This document shows positions 7,259-15,614 of a stretch of 39,173 nucleotides of DNA, piece after piece. A program made the translations under genes and the position numbers. This DNA is from Nitrospira sp. ST-bin5 (GTDB lineage: Bacteria; Nitrospirota; Nitrospiria; Nitrospirales; Nitrospiraceae), in contig MSXN01000029.1 in the NCBI GenBank assembly GCA_002083555.1, positions 1 to 39,173 of the forward strand. Reading direction: 5' to 3'. The notes beneath the pieces are model-generated. The model searched no databases, was not told the DNA's origin, and saw nothing but the letters and a program-made list of their open reading frames with translations. Numbering within the stretch: position 1 is the stretch's first letter; each line of letters starts with the position of its first letter.

Positions 7259-8530
7259 ATGCAAGCTGCTAAGGGAGAGGTCATGTATTTGGCGGAGTTG
7301 AAGCAGAAATCCATCGCCGATCTGAACGAGGTTGCGCGTGACCTCAAGATCGAAGGCTCGGCCAACCTGCGAAAGCAGGAACTGATCTTCGCTATTCTCC
7401 AAGGCCAGACGGAAAAGAATGGCGTGGTCTACGGAGAAGGCGTTCTGGAGACCCTTCCAGACGGCTTTGGTTTTCTGCGTGCTCCGGACTCCAACTATCT
7501 CCCAGGCCCCGACGATATCTATATTTCTCCGTCACAGATTCGCCGGTTTAACCTGCGTACCGGTGACACCGTCTCAGGACAGATCAGGCCTCCCAAGGAG
7601 AGCGAACGCTACTTTGCCCTGCTCAAAGTCGAGAAGGTCAACTACGAAGACCCGGAAGTCTCACGCGATAAGATCCTCTTTGACAACCTGACCCCCCTCT
7701 ATCCTGAAGAACGGCTCAATCTCGAATTTGACCGCGAAGAGTACTGTACGCGCGTGATGGATTTGACGACTCCAATCGGCAAAGGGCAGCGCGGATTGAT
7801 TGTCGCCGCTCCCCGTACCGGTAAGACGATGCTGCTCCAGGCACTGGCGCGGGCTATTCTCAAGAATCACAAGGAAGTCACCTTGATCGTGCTCTTGATC
7901 GACGAGCGTCCGGAAGAAGTCACCGACTGGCAGCGGCAGGTCAAGGCCGAAGTCATCAGTTCGACCTTCGATGAGCCAGCGCAGCGCCATGCGCAGGTCG
8001 CCGAAATGGTGCTGGAGAAGGCCAAGCGGTTAGTCGAACATAAGAAGGACGTGGTGATTCTTCTGGACAGCATCACGCGTCTCGCACGGGCCTACAATAC
8101 GATTGCGCCGCCCAGCGGCAAGGTGCTGTCCGGCGGTCTCGATTCAAACGCCCTGCAACGGCCGAAGCGTTTCTTTGGTGCCGCCCGCAATATCGAGCAC
8201 GGCGGGAGTCTGACGATCATGGCCTCCGCGCTGGTTGATACAGGCAGCCGTATGGACGACGTGATTTTCGAAGAATTCAAGGGAACCGGCAACATGGAAG
8301 TCCATCTGGACCGTCGCCTCGCCGACAAGCGCCTCTTCCCGGCGATCGATATCAGCAAGTCCGGAACCAGAAAAGAAGAGTTGCTGGTGGACAAGGACCG
8401 GCTCAACAAGATGTGGATCTTGCGGAAGGTCCTCAGTCCGTTGGGAACGATGGAGGCGATGGAGTTCCTAATGGACAAGATTGGCGGGACCAAAACCAAT
8501 CAGGAGTTCCTGCAATCCATGAATCGGTAA
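7259..8530 (+). CDS. rho: transcription termination factor Rho
   Basis: This 423-residue hexameric RNA helicase terminates untranslated transcripts. The N-terminal helix bundle (LAELKQKSIADLNEVARDL) is followed by the cold-shock-like RNA-binding domain with DGFGFLR (about residues 69-75) and DDIYISPSQIRRFNLRTGD. The Walker A motif is GLIVAAPRTGKTML at about residues 178-191, the Walker B region is DVVILLDSITRLARAYN, and the Q/R-loop region follows. The length is typical of Rho without an insertion domain. The ATG at 7259 has AGGAG four bases upstream; an internal ATG at 7283, also with a purine-rich site, aligns with the start of E. coli Rho and is an alternative. It is followed by rpmE, a common arrangement. 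Confidence 0.97.
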   Translation: MQAAKGEVMYLAELKQKSIADLNEVARDLKIEGSANLRKQELIFAILQGQTEKNGVVYGEGVLETLPDGFGFLRAPDSNYLPGPDDIYISPSQIRRFNLRTGDTVSGQIRPPKESERYFALLKVEKVNYEDPEVSRDKILFDNLTPLYPEERLNLEFDREEYCTRVMDLTTPIGKGQRGLIVAAPRTGKTMLLQALARAILKNHKEVTLIVLLIDERPEEVTDWQRQVKAEVISSTFDEPAQRHAQVAEMVLEKAKRLVEHKKDVVILLDSITRLARAYNTIAPPSGKVLSGGLDSNALQRPKRFFGAARNIEHGGSLTIMASALVDTGSRMDDVIFEEFKGTGNMEVHLDRRLADKRLFPAIDISKSGTRKEELLVDKDRLNKMWILRKVLSPLGTMEAMEFLMDKIGGTKTNQEFLQSMNR

Positions 8531-8627
8531 AAGACGCTTGTTTCTACCCCTGTGGTTCGGATAGAGTGTGGCGCTCCTGGCGTGGGGCCAGAAACCTGAG
8601 CGAATGTTTGGCAAGGAGTCGTAGGTC

Positions 8628-8834
8628 ATGCAAAAGGGTATTCATCCAATGTATCGGGAGGCCACGGTCCATTGCGCTTGTGGCAACTCATTCAAGACGC
8701 GCACGACCATCGGAGAAATCAGCGTCGATATTTGCGGTGCCTGTCATCCGTTCTTTACCGGCACGCAGAAAATTATCGACACCGAAGGACGGGTCGAACG
8801 GTTTAAGAAGAAGTACGCGAAGAAGGACAAGTAG
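8628..8834 (+). CDS. rpmE: 50S ribosomal protein L31
   Basis: This 68-residue L31 begins MQKGIHPMYREATVHCACGN and has the zinc-binding CxC and CGACH motifs (cysteines at about 16, 18, 36 and 39), so it is the Cys-containing (C+) form. The lysine-rich tail KKKYAKKDK is typical. AAGGAG lies about ten bases before the ATG. It follows rho by 97 nt; that gap contains a weak promoter-like pair (TTGTTT, 18 bp, TAGAGT) and a short hairpin that might take part in L31 autoregulation. A strong terminator follows. Confidence 0.96.
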   Translation: MQKGIHPMYREATVHCACGNSFKTRTTIGEISVDICGACHPFFTGTQKIIDTEGRVERFKKKYAKKDK

Positions 8835-8853
8835 CCACTCTACGTGTCATAGA

Positions 8854-8895
8854 AGAGACCCTGCTTCGCCTTGGAGCAGGGTCTCTTTGTTTTTT
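8854..8895 (+). terminator. intrinsic terminator after rpmE
   Basis: A perfect 12-bp stem, AGAGACCCTGCT with AGCAGGGTCTCT, is followed by a T-rich tract (TTGTTTTTT). It ends the rho-rpmE transcript. Confidence 0.93.
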
Positions 8896-8911
8896 GGCCT
8901 GATGGAACGTT

Positions 8912-9034
8912 AGGATGCTCAAAAAGGCCGTCCAGCAAGGCCGCCGCGAGTGAAGTACCGAGGCGTACCATCTGGGTACGCTGAGGGGTCTGAACGAAGC
9001 GAGAACGCCGCTGGGCGGAATTTTTCAGCATTCT
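8912..9034 (+). repeat. dispersed hairpin repeat, copy 1 (MITE/ERIC-like)
   Basis: This is a non-coding element of about 123 bp. Its ends are imperfect inverted repeats: the left end AGGATGCTCAAAAAGGCCG and the reverse complement of the right end, AGAATGCTGAAAAATTCCG. The centre is a hairpin with a 7-bp stem, GCGTACC (8963-8969) with GGTACGC (8975-8981). A diverged copy in the opposite orientation lies at 35171-35337. It sits between the rpmE terminator and prfA and contains no open reading frame of note. Confidence 0.75.
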
Positions 9035-9050
9035 GCTAGGAACGAGAACG

Positions 9051-10130
9051 ATGGAAGCCGCCCTACTCAAAAAATGGGAATCCGTGGCATCGCGATTTCA
9101 AGAGTTGACCGATCAACTCATGGACCCCTCTGTCGTGAGTCAGCCGGCGCAACTCCATAAGCTCAGTAAAGAGCGCGTTGATCTTGAGCCGGCGGCCCAG
9201 CTCTTTGAGATGTATCGGGGCAATATCCGGCAGCTGGAGGAAGCGGCGCAAATTCTGGCTGATCCTTCAGCCGGCAGTGAGATGCATAACATGGCTGCTG
9301 ACGAAACCGCTGAGTTGCAGCGGCAGCAGGGGGCCATGGAAGAGCAAGTCAAAGAGCTGTTGATTCCGAAAGACCCGCGGGATGAAAAGAGCCTGCTCTT
9401 GGAAATCCGGGCAGGCACCGGTGGAGACGAAGCGGGGCTGTTCGCCGGGGAATTGTTCCGTGCCTACATCAGGTATGCGGAGAAGAAAGGTTTCAAGGTC
9501 GACACGGTTGAAGCGGCAGAGAACGGGGTCGGAGGATACAAGAACATCACGGCATTGATCGAAGGCAAGGGGGCCTACAGCCAGTTCAAGTATGAAGCCG
9601 GCGTGCATCGTGTGCAGCGGGTGCCGGTGACGGAAGCCGCGGGCCGGATCCATACGTCTACCGTGACGGTGGCAGTCATGCCGGAAGTCGACGAAATCGA
9701 CGTCAAGATCGATCCGGGAGATCTCCGTATCGATACCTTCTGCTCCTCCGGCGCCGGCGGGCAGAGCGTCAATACGACCAAGTCCGCGGTGCGCATTACC
9801 CATATCCCCACCGGAGTGGTGGTCAGTTGCCAGGACGAGCGGTCGCAGTTGAAGAATCGCACGAAAGCGATGCGGACCTTGCGTGCGCGGATCGTGGAGG
9901 CTGAGCGCGAGAAGCACGACGCGGAGATTGCACAGAATAGAAAATCCCAGGTTGGAACCGGTGAGCGGAGCGAGAAAATTCGCACCTATAATTTTCCGCA
10001 GAATCGTGTCACCGACCATCGGGTCGGGGTGACGTTGCACAAGCTTGAATTGGTGATGGACGGCGATCTGGATGAATTTGTCCAGGCGTTGAAAGCGCAA
10101 CAGCAGCAGATCGACACAGCCAACGTGTAG
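9051..10130 (+). CDS. prfA: peptide chain release factor 1
   Basis: RF1 recognises UAA and UAG stop codons. The 359-residue length is normal. The codon-recognition PxT motif is PVT in HRVQRVPVTEAAGRIHTST (about residue 191), which marks RF1 rather than RF2. The peptidyl-tRNA hydrolysis motif GGQ lies in SGAGGQSVNTTKSAVRI at about residue 236. The central ETAGTGGDEA-equivalent region reads RAGTGGDEAGLFAGELFR. The ATG at 9051 lies 16 nt past the dispersed repeat. The next gene, prmC, starts 6 nt after the stop and encodes the methyltransferase that modifies the GGQ glutamine, so the two are almost certainly translated from one message. Confidence 0.97.
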   Translation: MEAALLKKWESVASRFQELTDQLMDPSVVSQPAQLHKLSKERVDLEPAAQLFEMYRGNIRQLEEAAQILADPSAGSEMHNMAADETAELQRQQGAMEEQVKELLIPKDPRDEKSLLLEIRAGTGGDEAGLFAGELFRAYIRYAEKKGFKVDTVEAAENGVGGYKNITALIEGKGAYSQFKYEAGVHRVQRVPVTEAAGRIHTSTVTVAVMPEVDEIDVKIDPGDLRIDTFCSSGAGGQSVNTTKSAVRITHIPTGVVVSCQDERSQLKNRTKAMRTLRARIVEAEREKHDAEIAQNRKSQVGTGERSEKIRTYNFPQNRVTDHRVGVTLHKLELVMDGDLDEFVQALKAQQQQIDTANV

Positions 10131-10136
10131 GGGACT

Positions 10137-11027
10137 ATGGCGGCCCTTGTCATGCCAGAGCTGAAGACGGTGGGTGCCCTCGTTGCGTGGGCCCGGCAGT
10201 CTTTGGTCCAAGCAGGGGTGAGCAACGGGGCGCAGGAGGCGATGTGGCTGTTGGAGCATGCACTGGCTGTACGAAGTCACCAGTTGGTAAGTCACGCGGA
10301 CCGGCTGGTCTCTCCCGATGTTCTGGTCTATGCTGAGTCCTTGGTCGCGCGGCGAGTAGCCCGCGAACCGCTACAATATCTGCTCGGCACGCAAGAGTTT
10401 TGCGGACTTGAGTTTTCTGTCAGTCCCGCCGTGCTGATTCCCCGCCCTGAGACGGAATTGCTGATTCATCACGTTGCCGATCATGTCCAAACTCTTTCTG
10501 ATGCCACTATTGTTGATGTGGGAACGGGCTCCGGCTGTGTCGCCATCACATTGGCCGCTCGGTTGAATGGCCGTCGTATTCTCGCGATTGACCGATCTCC
10601 TGAGGCGCTGGTAGTTGCACAGCGCAATGCAACGAGACATGTGGTGCGTGACCGGATTGAATGGCTGGAAGGGGATCTCTTGGAGCCGCTCAGAGATCTG
10701 CAAGGAGCTGACTCGGTCGACGTCATTGTCTCGAATCCTCCCTACATTTCCGAATCTGATTGGGCTGGTCTGGAGCCGGATGTCCGGGTATTTGAGCCGC
10801 GCATGGCATTGGTCGGAGGAGAGCAGGGAACGGAATTTCACGAGCGGTTGCTGCGTGAGTCCCGGGAGTTTCTCGTTCCAGGCGGACTGCTCATCATGGA
10901 AATGGGTGCAGGCCAAGCCCCGACAGTCCGGCAGTTGGCGGAACAGATTGGTGGGTATGCAGCGCTTCGGATCATCGAAGATGCGGCAGGGATTGAACGG
11001 GTCGTCATGGCTCAGCGGGTGGAATAG
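10137..11027 (+). CDS. prmC: release factor glutamine N5-methyltransferase
   Basis: PrmC (HemK) methylates the glutamine of the GGQ motif in release factors, using S-adenosylmethionine. The 296-residue protein has the N-terminal helical domain ending in PLQYLLGTQEFCGLEFSV and VLIPRPETELLI. The SAM-binding motif is VDVGTGSGCVAITLAARL and the catalytic motif is SNPPYIS (about residue 200). The ATG at 10137 is used here; an in-frame ATG at 10149 is an alternative, since the first residues are not conserved. It sits 6 nt after prfA and 14 nt before murA. Confidence 0.95.
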   Translation: MAALVMPELKTVGALVAWARQSLVQAGVSNGAQEAMWLLEHALAVRSHQLVSHADRLVSPDVLVYAESLVARRVAREPLQYLLGTQEFCGLEFSVSPAVLIPRPETELLIHHVADHVQTLSDATIVDVGTGSGCVAITLAARLNGRRILAIDRSPEALVVAQRNATRHVVRDRIEWLEGDLLEPLRDLQGADSVDVIVSNPPYISESDWAGLEPDVRVFEPRMALVGGEQGTEFHERLLRESREFLVPGGLLIMEMGAGQAPTVRQLAEQIGGYAALRIIEDAAGIERVVMAQRVE

Positions 11028-11041
11028 GAAGCAAGACATCG

Positions 11042-12316
11042 ATGGATGAGATTATCATTACGGGTGGACATCGGTTACGTGGAGAAGTCCGGATCAGCGG
11101 GGCGAAGAACTCGGCTCTTCCCATTCTGGCCTCAACCATCTTGGGTGGCGGCGAATGTGTCATTACGAATGTCCCCCGGGTGGTCGATGTCCTGACAATG
11201 GGGAAACTCCTCGGCATTCTTGGAGCTCAGGTTTCCCATGAGGCCAACCGCGCTGTCATTAAAGCAGACGTGATTCATTCCACGGAGGCGCCCTACGACT
11301 TGGTCAAAACCATGCGTGCGTCAGTGCTGGTACTGGGGCCCTTGCTCGCGCGTTGGGGCGAAGCAAAGGTCTCGTTGCCCGGTGGCTGTGCGATCGGTTC
11401 CCGACCCGTGAACCTCCATTTGGCCGGGTTGGCAAAATTAGGAGCTGACATTTCGATCGAGCATGGGTATATCACCGCGAGGGCGAAGCGGCTGAAGGGT
11501 GCCCGGATCTATTGCGATACCACGACAGTGACCGGTACGGAAAATCTGATGATGGCTGCCTCCCTTGCCGAGGGGACCAGCGTCATCGAAAATTCGGCGA
11601 AAGAGCCGGAAATCGTGGACCTCGCCGAGTTTCTGAATAAGCGCGGGGCCCGTATCGCCGGAGCCGGGACGGACATGCTCACGATTGAAGGTGTGCGAGA
11701 GCTGCACGGTGCGGATCATGAGGTGATACCGGATCGCATTGAAGCCGGCACGCACCTCGTTGCCGGGGCGATTACGGATGGAGATGTCACGATTACGCAT
11801 TGTCGCCCCGCCCATCTCGAAGCGGTGTTGATGAAATTGCGGGAAGCGGGTGCGGACATTCAGGTCGAGGACCAGACCGTGCGAATCAAGCGGAATGGCC
11901 GGTTGAAGGGGACGGACGTCCGGACTTTGCCGTTTCCTGGATTTCCGACCGATATGCAGGCGCAGATGGTGGCCTTGATGGCACTGTCGGATGGCACAAG
12001 TGTCGTGACGGAAACGGTCTTTGAAAGCCGCTTCATGCATGTGGAGGAGTTGCGGCGGATGGGCGCGGATATTCGGGTTGAGGGGAATCGCTTGATCGTC
12101 ACGGGGCGTCCTACATTGACAGGGGCGCCGGTCATGGCATCGGACCTTCGGGCCAGCGCGGGGCTTATTCTGGCCGGTTTGGCTGCTGAGGGAACAACGG
12201 AAGTGCAGCGGGTGTACCATCTTGATCGTGGCTATGAACGCATTGAGGAAAAACTTCGGGCGGTTGGGGCGAACATTGAGCGCCGAAAGACAAGCCCCAC
12301 TACAGGAGTCCGTTAG
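11042..12316 (+). CDS. murA: UDP-N-acetylglucosamine 1-carboxyvinyltransferase
   Basis: MurA carries out the first committed step of peptidoglycan synthesis, transferring enolpyruvate from PEP to UDP-GlcNAc in the cytoplasm. It is 424 residues, normal for the family. The N terminus has GEVRISGAKNSALPILAST with the conserved Lys-Asn pair. The active-site loop is PGGCAIGSRPVNLHL with the reactive cysteine at about residue 116, so the fosfomycin target residue is kept. The C-terminal RASAGLILAGLAAEGTTEV motif is intact. The gene lies 14 nt after prmC and 8 nt before hisG, in one run of co-directional genes. Confidence 0.96.
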   Translation: MDEIIITGGHRLRGEVRISGAKNSALPILASTILGGGECVITNVPRVVDVLTMGKLLGILGAQVSHEANRAVIKADVIHSTEAPYDLVKTMRASVLVLGPLLARWGEAKVSLPGGCAIGSRPVNLHLAGLAKLGADISIEHGYITARAKRLKGARIYCDTTTVTGTENLMMAASLAEGTSVIENSAKEPEIVDLAEFLNKRGARIAGAGTDMLTIEGVRELHGADHEVIPDRIEAGTHLVAGAITDGDVTITHCRPAHLEAVLMKLREAGADIQVEDQTVRIKRNGRLKGTDVRTLPFPGFPTDMQAQMVALMALSDGTSVVTETVFESRFMHVEELRRMGADIRVEGNRLIVTGRPTLTGAPVMASDLRASAGLILAGLAAEGTTEVQRVYHLDRGYERIEEKLRAVGANIERRKTSPTTGVR

Positions 12317-12324
12317 AGGGATTT

Positions 12325-13029
12325 ATGCTGACGATTGCGCTCTCAAAGGGGAAGTTAATCGAGCCGACGCTGGAACTGTTCCGCAGGGCCGGCTATGAAA
12401 GTGCCGGGTTGGTAGGGGAAAGCCGGCGGTTGATTTTCCCTTGTCCCGAGATCGATACCACGTTCCTGATTGTGCGCCCGAGCGATGTGCCGACCTATGT
12501 GGAATACGGGGGCGCCGACGCCGGAATCGTTGGAAAAGATGTATTGATGGAGCAGGACAGCGACGTCTATGAGCCGTTGGATTTACTGTTTGGAGCGTGT
12601 AGAATCTCCGTCGCTGCGCTCCGGGCCGAGGTCGCATGCGACAGGCTGTCATCCAAGGTGCGCGTCGCGACAAAATACCCCAGGATCACCGAGCGCTTTT
12701 TCAACCAGCGCGGGGTCCCGGTCGAAATCATCAAGCTGTACGGCTCAATTGAGTTGGCGCCGGTCGTGGGACTGGCAGACCGGATCGTCGATCTCGTCGA
12801 GACAGGGAGTACGCTCAAGGCGCACGATCTTGTTGAAGTGGACCTGATTGCCCAGTCAACCGCACGTTTCATCGCAAACAGGGCAAGTCTCAAGCTCAAA
12901 CATGCACCACTGATGGATATGATTCGCCGACTGCGGAAGGCTGTGGCGGATTCTCAGGAAACGCCGGCGATGCCACGGGGCGACGCAGGATTGAAACGAG
13001 CCTCCACATCAGCGAAGGACCGCGCATGA
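12325..13029 (+). CDS. hisG: ATP phosphoribosyltransferase, short form
   Basis: HisG joins ATP and PRPP in the first step of histidine synthesis. At 234 residues this is the short form, lacking the C-terminal regulatory domain of the long form. Recognised segments are MLTIALSKGKL, GGADAGIVGKDVL and the PRPP-binding ETGSTLKAHDLVEV. The tail after about residue 210 looks like an unconserved extension. Short HisG enzymes are known to need HisZ, an HisRS-like partner, for activity and feedback; no hisZ lies in this window. The gene begins 8 nt after murA, and its stop overlaps the hisD start by four bases (ATGA). Confidence 0.95.
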   Translation: MLTIALSKGKLIEPTLELFRRAGYESAGLVGESRRLIFPCPEIDTTFLIVRPSDVPTYVEYGGADAGIVGKDVLMEQDSDVYEPLDLLFGACRISVAALRAEVACDRLSSKVRVATKYPRITERFFNQRGVPVEIIKLYGSIELAPVVGLADRIVDLVETGSTLKAHDLVEVDLIAQSTARFIANRASLKLKHAPLMDMIRRLRKAVADSQETPAMPRGDAGLKRASTSAKDRA

Positions 13030-14309
13030 AAATTCTCACGCAGGCTGATCGATCGTTTGCCGCGACAGTGAAGAAGGTTGCCTTGCGCGGGGCGGTCCAG
13101 AGCAGTGCGGTTGAAAAAACCGTCCGGACGATCCTCCAGGCCGTCCAACGAGGCGGCGATCGCGCTGTCTTGCGCTATACGAAACAGTTTGATCGCGTCG
13201 CGCTCAAGGCCGAGGCGCTCAGAGTCTCCCCCGAAGAAGTTAAAGAAGCCTATCACCATATTCGCAAAGACGAAGGCGATGCCCTGCGGTTCGCTGCGCA
13301 AAGGGTCACCGCGTTTCACGAGCGCCAGCGCACGAAGACCTGGATGTATCAGGATGATACCGCGACATTAGGACAAGTCGTGACTCCGGTCGACGCCGTG
13401 GGAGTGTATGTCCCCGGCGGCAAAGCCGTCTATCCCTCATCGGTGCTGATGTGCGCCATCCCCGCCAAAGTCGCCGGCGTTGAGCGGATCGTGATGGTCA
13501 CGCCGCCTCAGAAGGGTCCTATCAATCCCTATTTGCTGGTGGCGGCTGATATCGCGGGAGTGACGGAGATCTATCGTGTCGGCGGCGTGCAGGCGGTCGC
13601 GGCGCTCGCCTATGGCACCAAGACGATTGCGAAGGTCGATAAGATTGTCGGCCCTGGAAATATCTATGTGGCGACGGCGAAGCGCTTGCTCTACGGAACG
13701 GTCGGCATCGATATGATTGCGGGGCCGAGTGAATTGCTGGTGGTGGCCGATGCCGATGCGACGCCGGCTCATGTCGCCGCGGATCTGCTTTGCGAAGCCG
13801 AGCATGATGAAGATGCGCAAGTTTTCCTGGTGACGACTTCTGAGCGGTTGGCCAAAGACGTGTCGAAATTGATCGAGAGTCAGTTAAAAGGGCTCCAACG
13901 GGAGAAGATCGCGTCGAAGTCGATTGCGCGGCACGCGGTGGCCTTTGTGGTCACGACTATGGACGAGGCCATCGAGGTGGCGAACCAAATTGCAGCCGAG
14001 CATTTGACGCTTTCGGTAGACAATCCGTTCGACTATTTGGAGAAAGTCCGTCACGCGGGGGCCTTATTCCTGGGCCGGTATACACCGCCGTCTGTAGCGG
14101 ATTACGTTGCCGGGCCGAATCACGTCTTGCCGACCGGCGGGTCTGCGCGGTTTTTTTCGGCTTTATCCGTCCATGACTATGTGAAGACCAGCAATATCGT
14201 GCACTACACGAAAGAGGAGCTGAGGAAGGTGAAAGATCATCTGGTGCGTCTCGCGCATATCGAAGGATTCGATGCGCATGCCAAGTCGGCTGAAAGCAGG
14301 TTCTCATGA
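13026..14309 (+). CDS. hisD: histidinol dehydrogenase
   Basis: HisD oxidises L-histidinol to histidine in two NAD-dependent steps, using a bound zinc ion. The 427-residue length is typical. Visible motifs are PGGKAVYPSSVLMCAIPAKVAG, the signature stretch IDMIAGPSELLVVADADATP, DLLCEAEHDEDAQ with Zn/catalytic residues, and NQIAAEHLTL and GPNHVLPTGGSARF. It overlaps hisG by ATGA and hisB by the same pattern (14306-14309), indicating translational coupling through hisGDB. Confidence 0.96.
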   Translation: MKILTQADRSFAATVKKVALRGAVQSSAVEKTVRTILQAVQRGGDRAVLRYTKQFDRVALKAEALRVSPEEVKEAYHHIRKDEGDALRFAAQRVTAFHERQRTKTWMYQDDTATLGQVVTPVDAVGVYVPGGKAVYPSSVLMCAIPAKVAGVERIVMVTPPQKGPINPYLLVAADIAGVTEIYRVGGVQAVAALAYGTKTIAKVDKIVGPGNIYVATAKRLLYGTVGIDMIAGPSELLVVADADATPAHVAADLLCEAEHDEDAQVFLVTTSERLAKDVSKLIESQLKGLQREKIASKSIARHAVAFVVTTMDEAIEVANQIAAEHLTLSVDNPFDYLEKVRHAGALFLGRYTPPSVADYVAGPNHVLPTGGSARFFSALSVHDYVKTSNIVHYTKEELRKVKDHLVRLAHIEGFDAHAKSAESRFS

Positions 14310-14914
14310 AGAAGCGCGGATCGGCAGCACGGCAGGCCTCGATTCACCGCGCCACGAAAGAAACCGATATTTCCGTCGAGTGGACGATCGATGGCAGCGG
14401 GCAGGGGAAGATCGAGACGGGCATCCGGTTCTTCGATCACATGCTCGAACTGCTGGCGAAACACGGCTTCTTCGACCTGACGGTCACAGCCAAAGGCGAC
14501 ATCGATATCGATGAGCACCACACGGTTGAAGATGTTGGGATCGTGATGGGCAAGGCGTTGCACCAAGCACTGGGCGAGAAGGCAGGGATCAAGCGATTCG
14601 GGTTTGCCTCGGCGCCGCTCGACGAAACGCTCGCGCAGATCACGGTGGATCTGAGCGGCAGGCCGTATCTCGTCTATAACGTGGCGTTGCCGGATCGGAA
14701 GATCAAGGCCTTTGATCTCGGCCTGTTTGAAGATTTCTTCCAGGCCTTCGTGACGCATGGCGGGTTGAATCTGCACGTGAATCTCATGTACGGCCGGAAC
14801 CCGCACCACATCATGGAAGCCATTTTCAAAGGTCTTGCCAAGGCTCTCGATCAAGCCACCATGCCGGAAGAGCGGTTGGCCGGGAAAGTCCTCTCGACGA
14901 AGGGGATGCTCTAG
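14306..14914 (+). CDS. hisB: imidazoleglycerol-phosphate dehydratase
   Basis: The enzyme dehydrates imidazoleglycerol phosphate to imidazoleacetol phosphate in histidine synthesis. It is 202 residues, the monofunctional form without the phosphatase domain. Metal-binding motifs are FFDHMLELLAKHG and DEHHTVEDVGI (about residues 70-80), with repeats of the same type in the second half (FVTHGGLNLHV and NPHHIMEAIFKGLAKAL). It overlaps hisD by four bases. Its last 52 bases recur at 15615-15666, and a terminator follows at once, although hisH, hisA, hisF and hisI lie 4 kb further on in the same direction. Confidence 0.96.
   Translation: MKKRGSAARQASIHRATKETDISVEWTIDGSGQGKIETGIRFFDHMLELLAKHGFFDLTVTAKGDIDIDEHHTVEDVGIVMGKALHQALGEKAGIKRFGFASAPLDETLAQITVDLSGRPYLVYNVALPDRKIKAFDLGLFEDFFQAFVTHGGLNLHVNLMYGRNPHHIMEAIFKGLAKALDQATMPEERLAGKVLSTKGML
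14863..14914 (+). repeat. hisB 3' end, first member of a direct repeat
   Basis: These 52 bases, the last 17 codons of hisB including the stop, match 15615-15666 at 45 of 52 positions. Of the seven differences, six are silent third-position changes and one changes Arg to Pro. Confidence 0.9.
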
Positions 14915-14951
14915 CCGGGTAGGACAGTGGAATAGCGTATCAATTGTGCAG

Positions 14952-14984
14952 GGCAGGCTTCTCAAGGGGAGCCTGCCTTTTTTG
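14952..14984 (+). terminator. intrinsic terminator after hisB
   Basis: The stem GGCAGGCT with AGCCTGCC, extended by weaker pairs, is followed by TTTTTT. It cuts the hisGDB transcript off from the downstream his genes. Confidence 0.85.
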
Positions 14985-15011
14985 TTTGGACAGATGTATG
15001 TCTCGGTGGAA

Positions 15012-15040
15012 TTGCTTTATGTGTGGGGTGGGCCTAGAAT
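15012..15040 (+). promoter_or_regulatory. candidate promoter for the DUF4160/DUF2442 pair
   Basis: TTGCTT (15012-15017), a 17-bp spacer and TAGAAT (15035-15040) lie about 35 bp before the DUF4160 start. The -10 box matches five of six positions; the -35 box is weak. Confidence 0.45.
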
Positions 15041-15074
15041 TTCATTGCTTCTGAATGGTGGGGACGTTTGGAAA

Positions 15075-15335
15075 ATGCCGACAATTAGCGTGTTTTATGG
15101 AATTGTCATTAAAATGTTTTTCAATGATCATGCTCCACCGCATTTCCATGCGGAGTATGCCGAATTCAAGGCCACAGTAGATATTAGAAGCTTGCAGATA
15201 CTGGAGGGTCAGTTGCCTCGCCGAGCGCTCGATCTTGTGCTGGATTGGGCCGAGTTGCATCGGGAGGAATTGCTCGGTGATTGGAATCTCTGCCGCGCTA
15301 AACAAGCTCCGAAGCCAATCGCTCCGCTCATGTAA
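15075..15335 (+). CDS. DUF4160 protein, putative toxin-antitoxin component
   Basis: This is 86 residues from the ATG at 15075. The frame is open further upstream, but that part has no resemblance to the family. MPTISVFYGIVIKMFFND, HAPPHFHAEYAEFKATVDI and DLVLDWAELHREELLGDWN match the DUF4160 (PF13711) pattern, with the conserved HxPPHxHAxY core. The partner gene for a DUF2442 protein begins 11 nt later with a strong AAGGAGG site. The DUF4160-DUF2442 pair is widespread and mobile and has been proposed to be toxin-antitoxin-like, but to my knowledge its activity is not settled. The gene lies between the two copies of the hisB tail. Confidence 0.85.
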   Translation: MPTISVFYGIVIKMFFNDHAPPHFHAEYAEFKATVDIRSLQILEGQLPRRALDLVLDWAELHREELLGDWNLCRAKQAPKPIAPLM

Positions 15336-15346
15336 GGAGGAGGACG

Positions 15347-15601
15347 ATGTACTGGGATGTTGTTGAGGTAAAGCCGCTCGAAACGCTTGGATTGTTCGTG
15401 CGTTTCACGGACGGATTGACGGGTGAGGTTCGCTTTGAGCCCGAGCATCTCAGCGGAGTGTTTGCGCCGCTGAAGGATCCGGCCTACTTCAAGCAAGTGT
15501 ACGTCGATCATGGCGCCGTGGCTTGGCCTGGTCAGATCGATCTGGCGCCAGACGCAATGTACCAAGAGATCAAAGCGAACGGGGTGTGGGTATTGGCGTA
15601 G
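15347..15601 (+). CDS. DUF2442 protein, partner of DUF4160
   Basis: This is 84 residues. MYWDVVEVKPLETLGLFVRF, TDGLTGEVRFEPEHLSGVFAP, LKDPAYFKQVYVDHGAVAWP and the closing GQIDLAPDAMYQEIKANG fit the DUF2442 (PF10387) pattern. That small fold is also found in the NE0471-type N-terminal domain of some DNA-binding proteins. AAGGAGGAGG just upstream is one of the strongest ribosome binding sites in the window. It follows DUF4160 by 11 nt and ends 13 bp before the second copy of the hisB tail, so the pair forms a compact cassette. Confidence 0.87.
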   Translation: MYWDVVEVKPLETLGLFVRFTDGLTGEVRFEPEHLSGVFAPLKDPAYFKQVYVDHGAVAWPGQIDLAPDAMYQEIKANGVWVLA

Positions 15602-15614
15602 AGGTGTTGATCCA

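Noticed and set aside
9267..10295. 342-codon minus-strand open frame over prfA and prmC
   Set aside because: It is a shadow of prfA; the sequence has no family pattern and no RBS.
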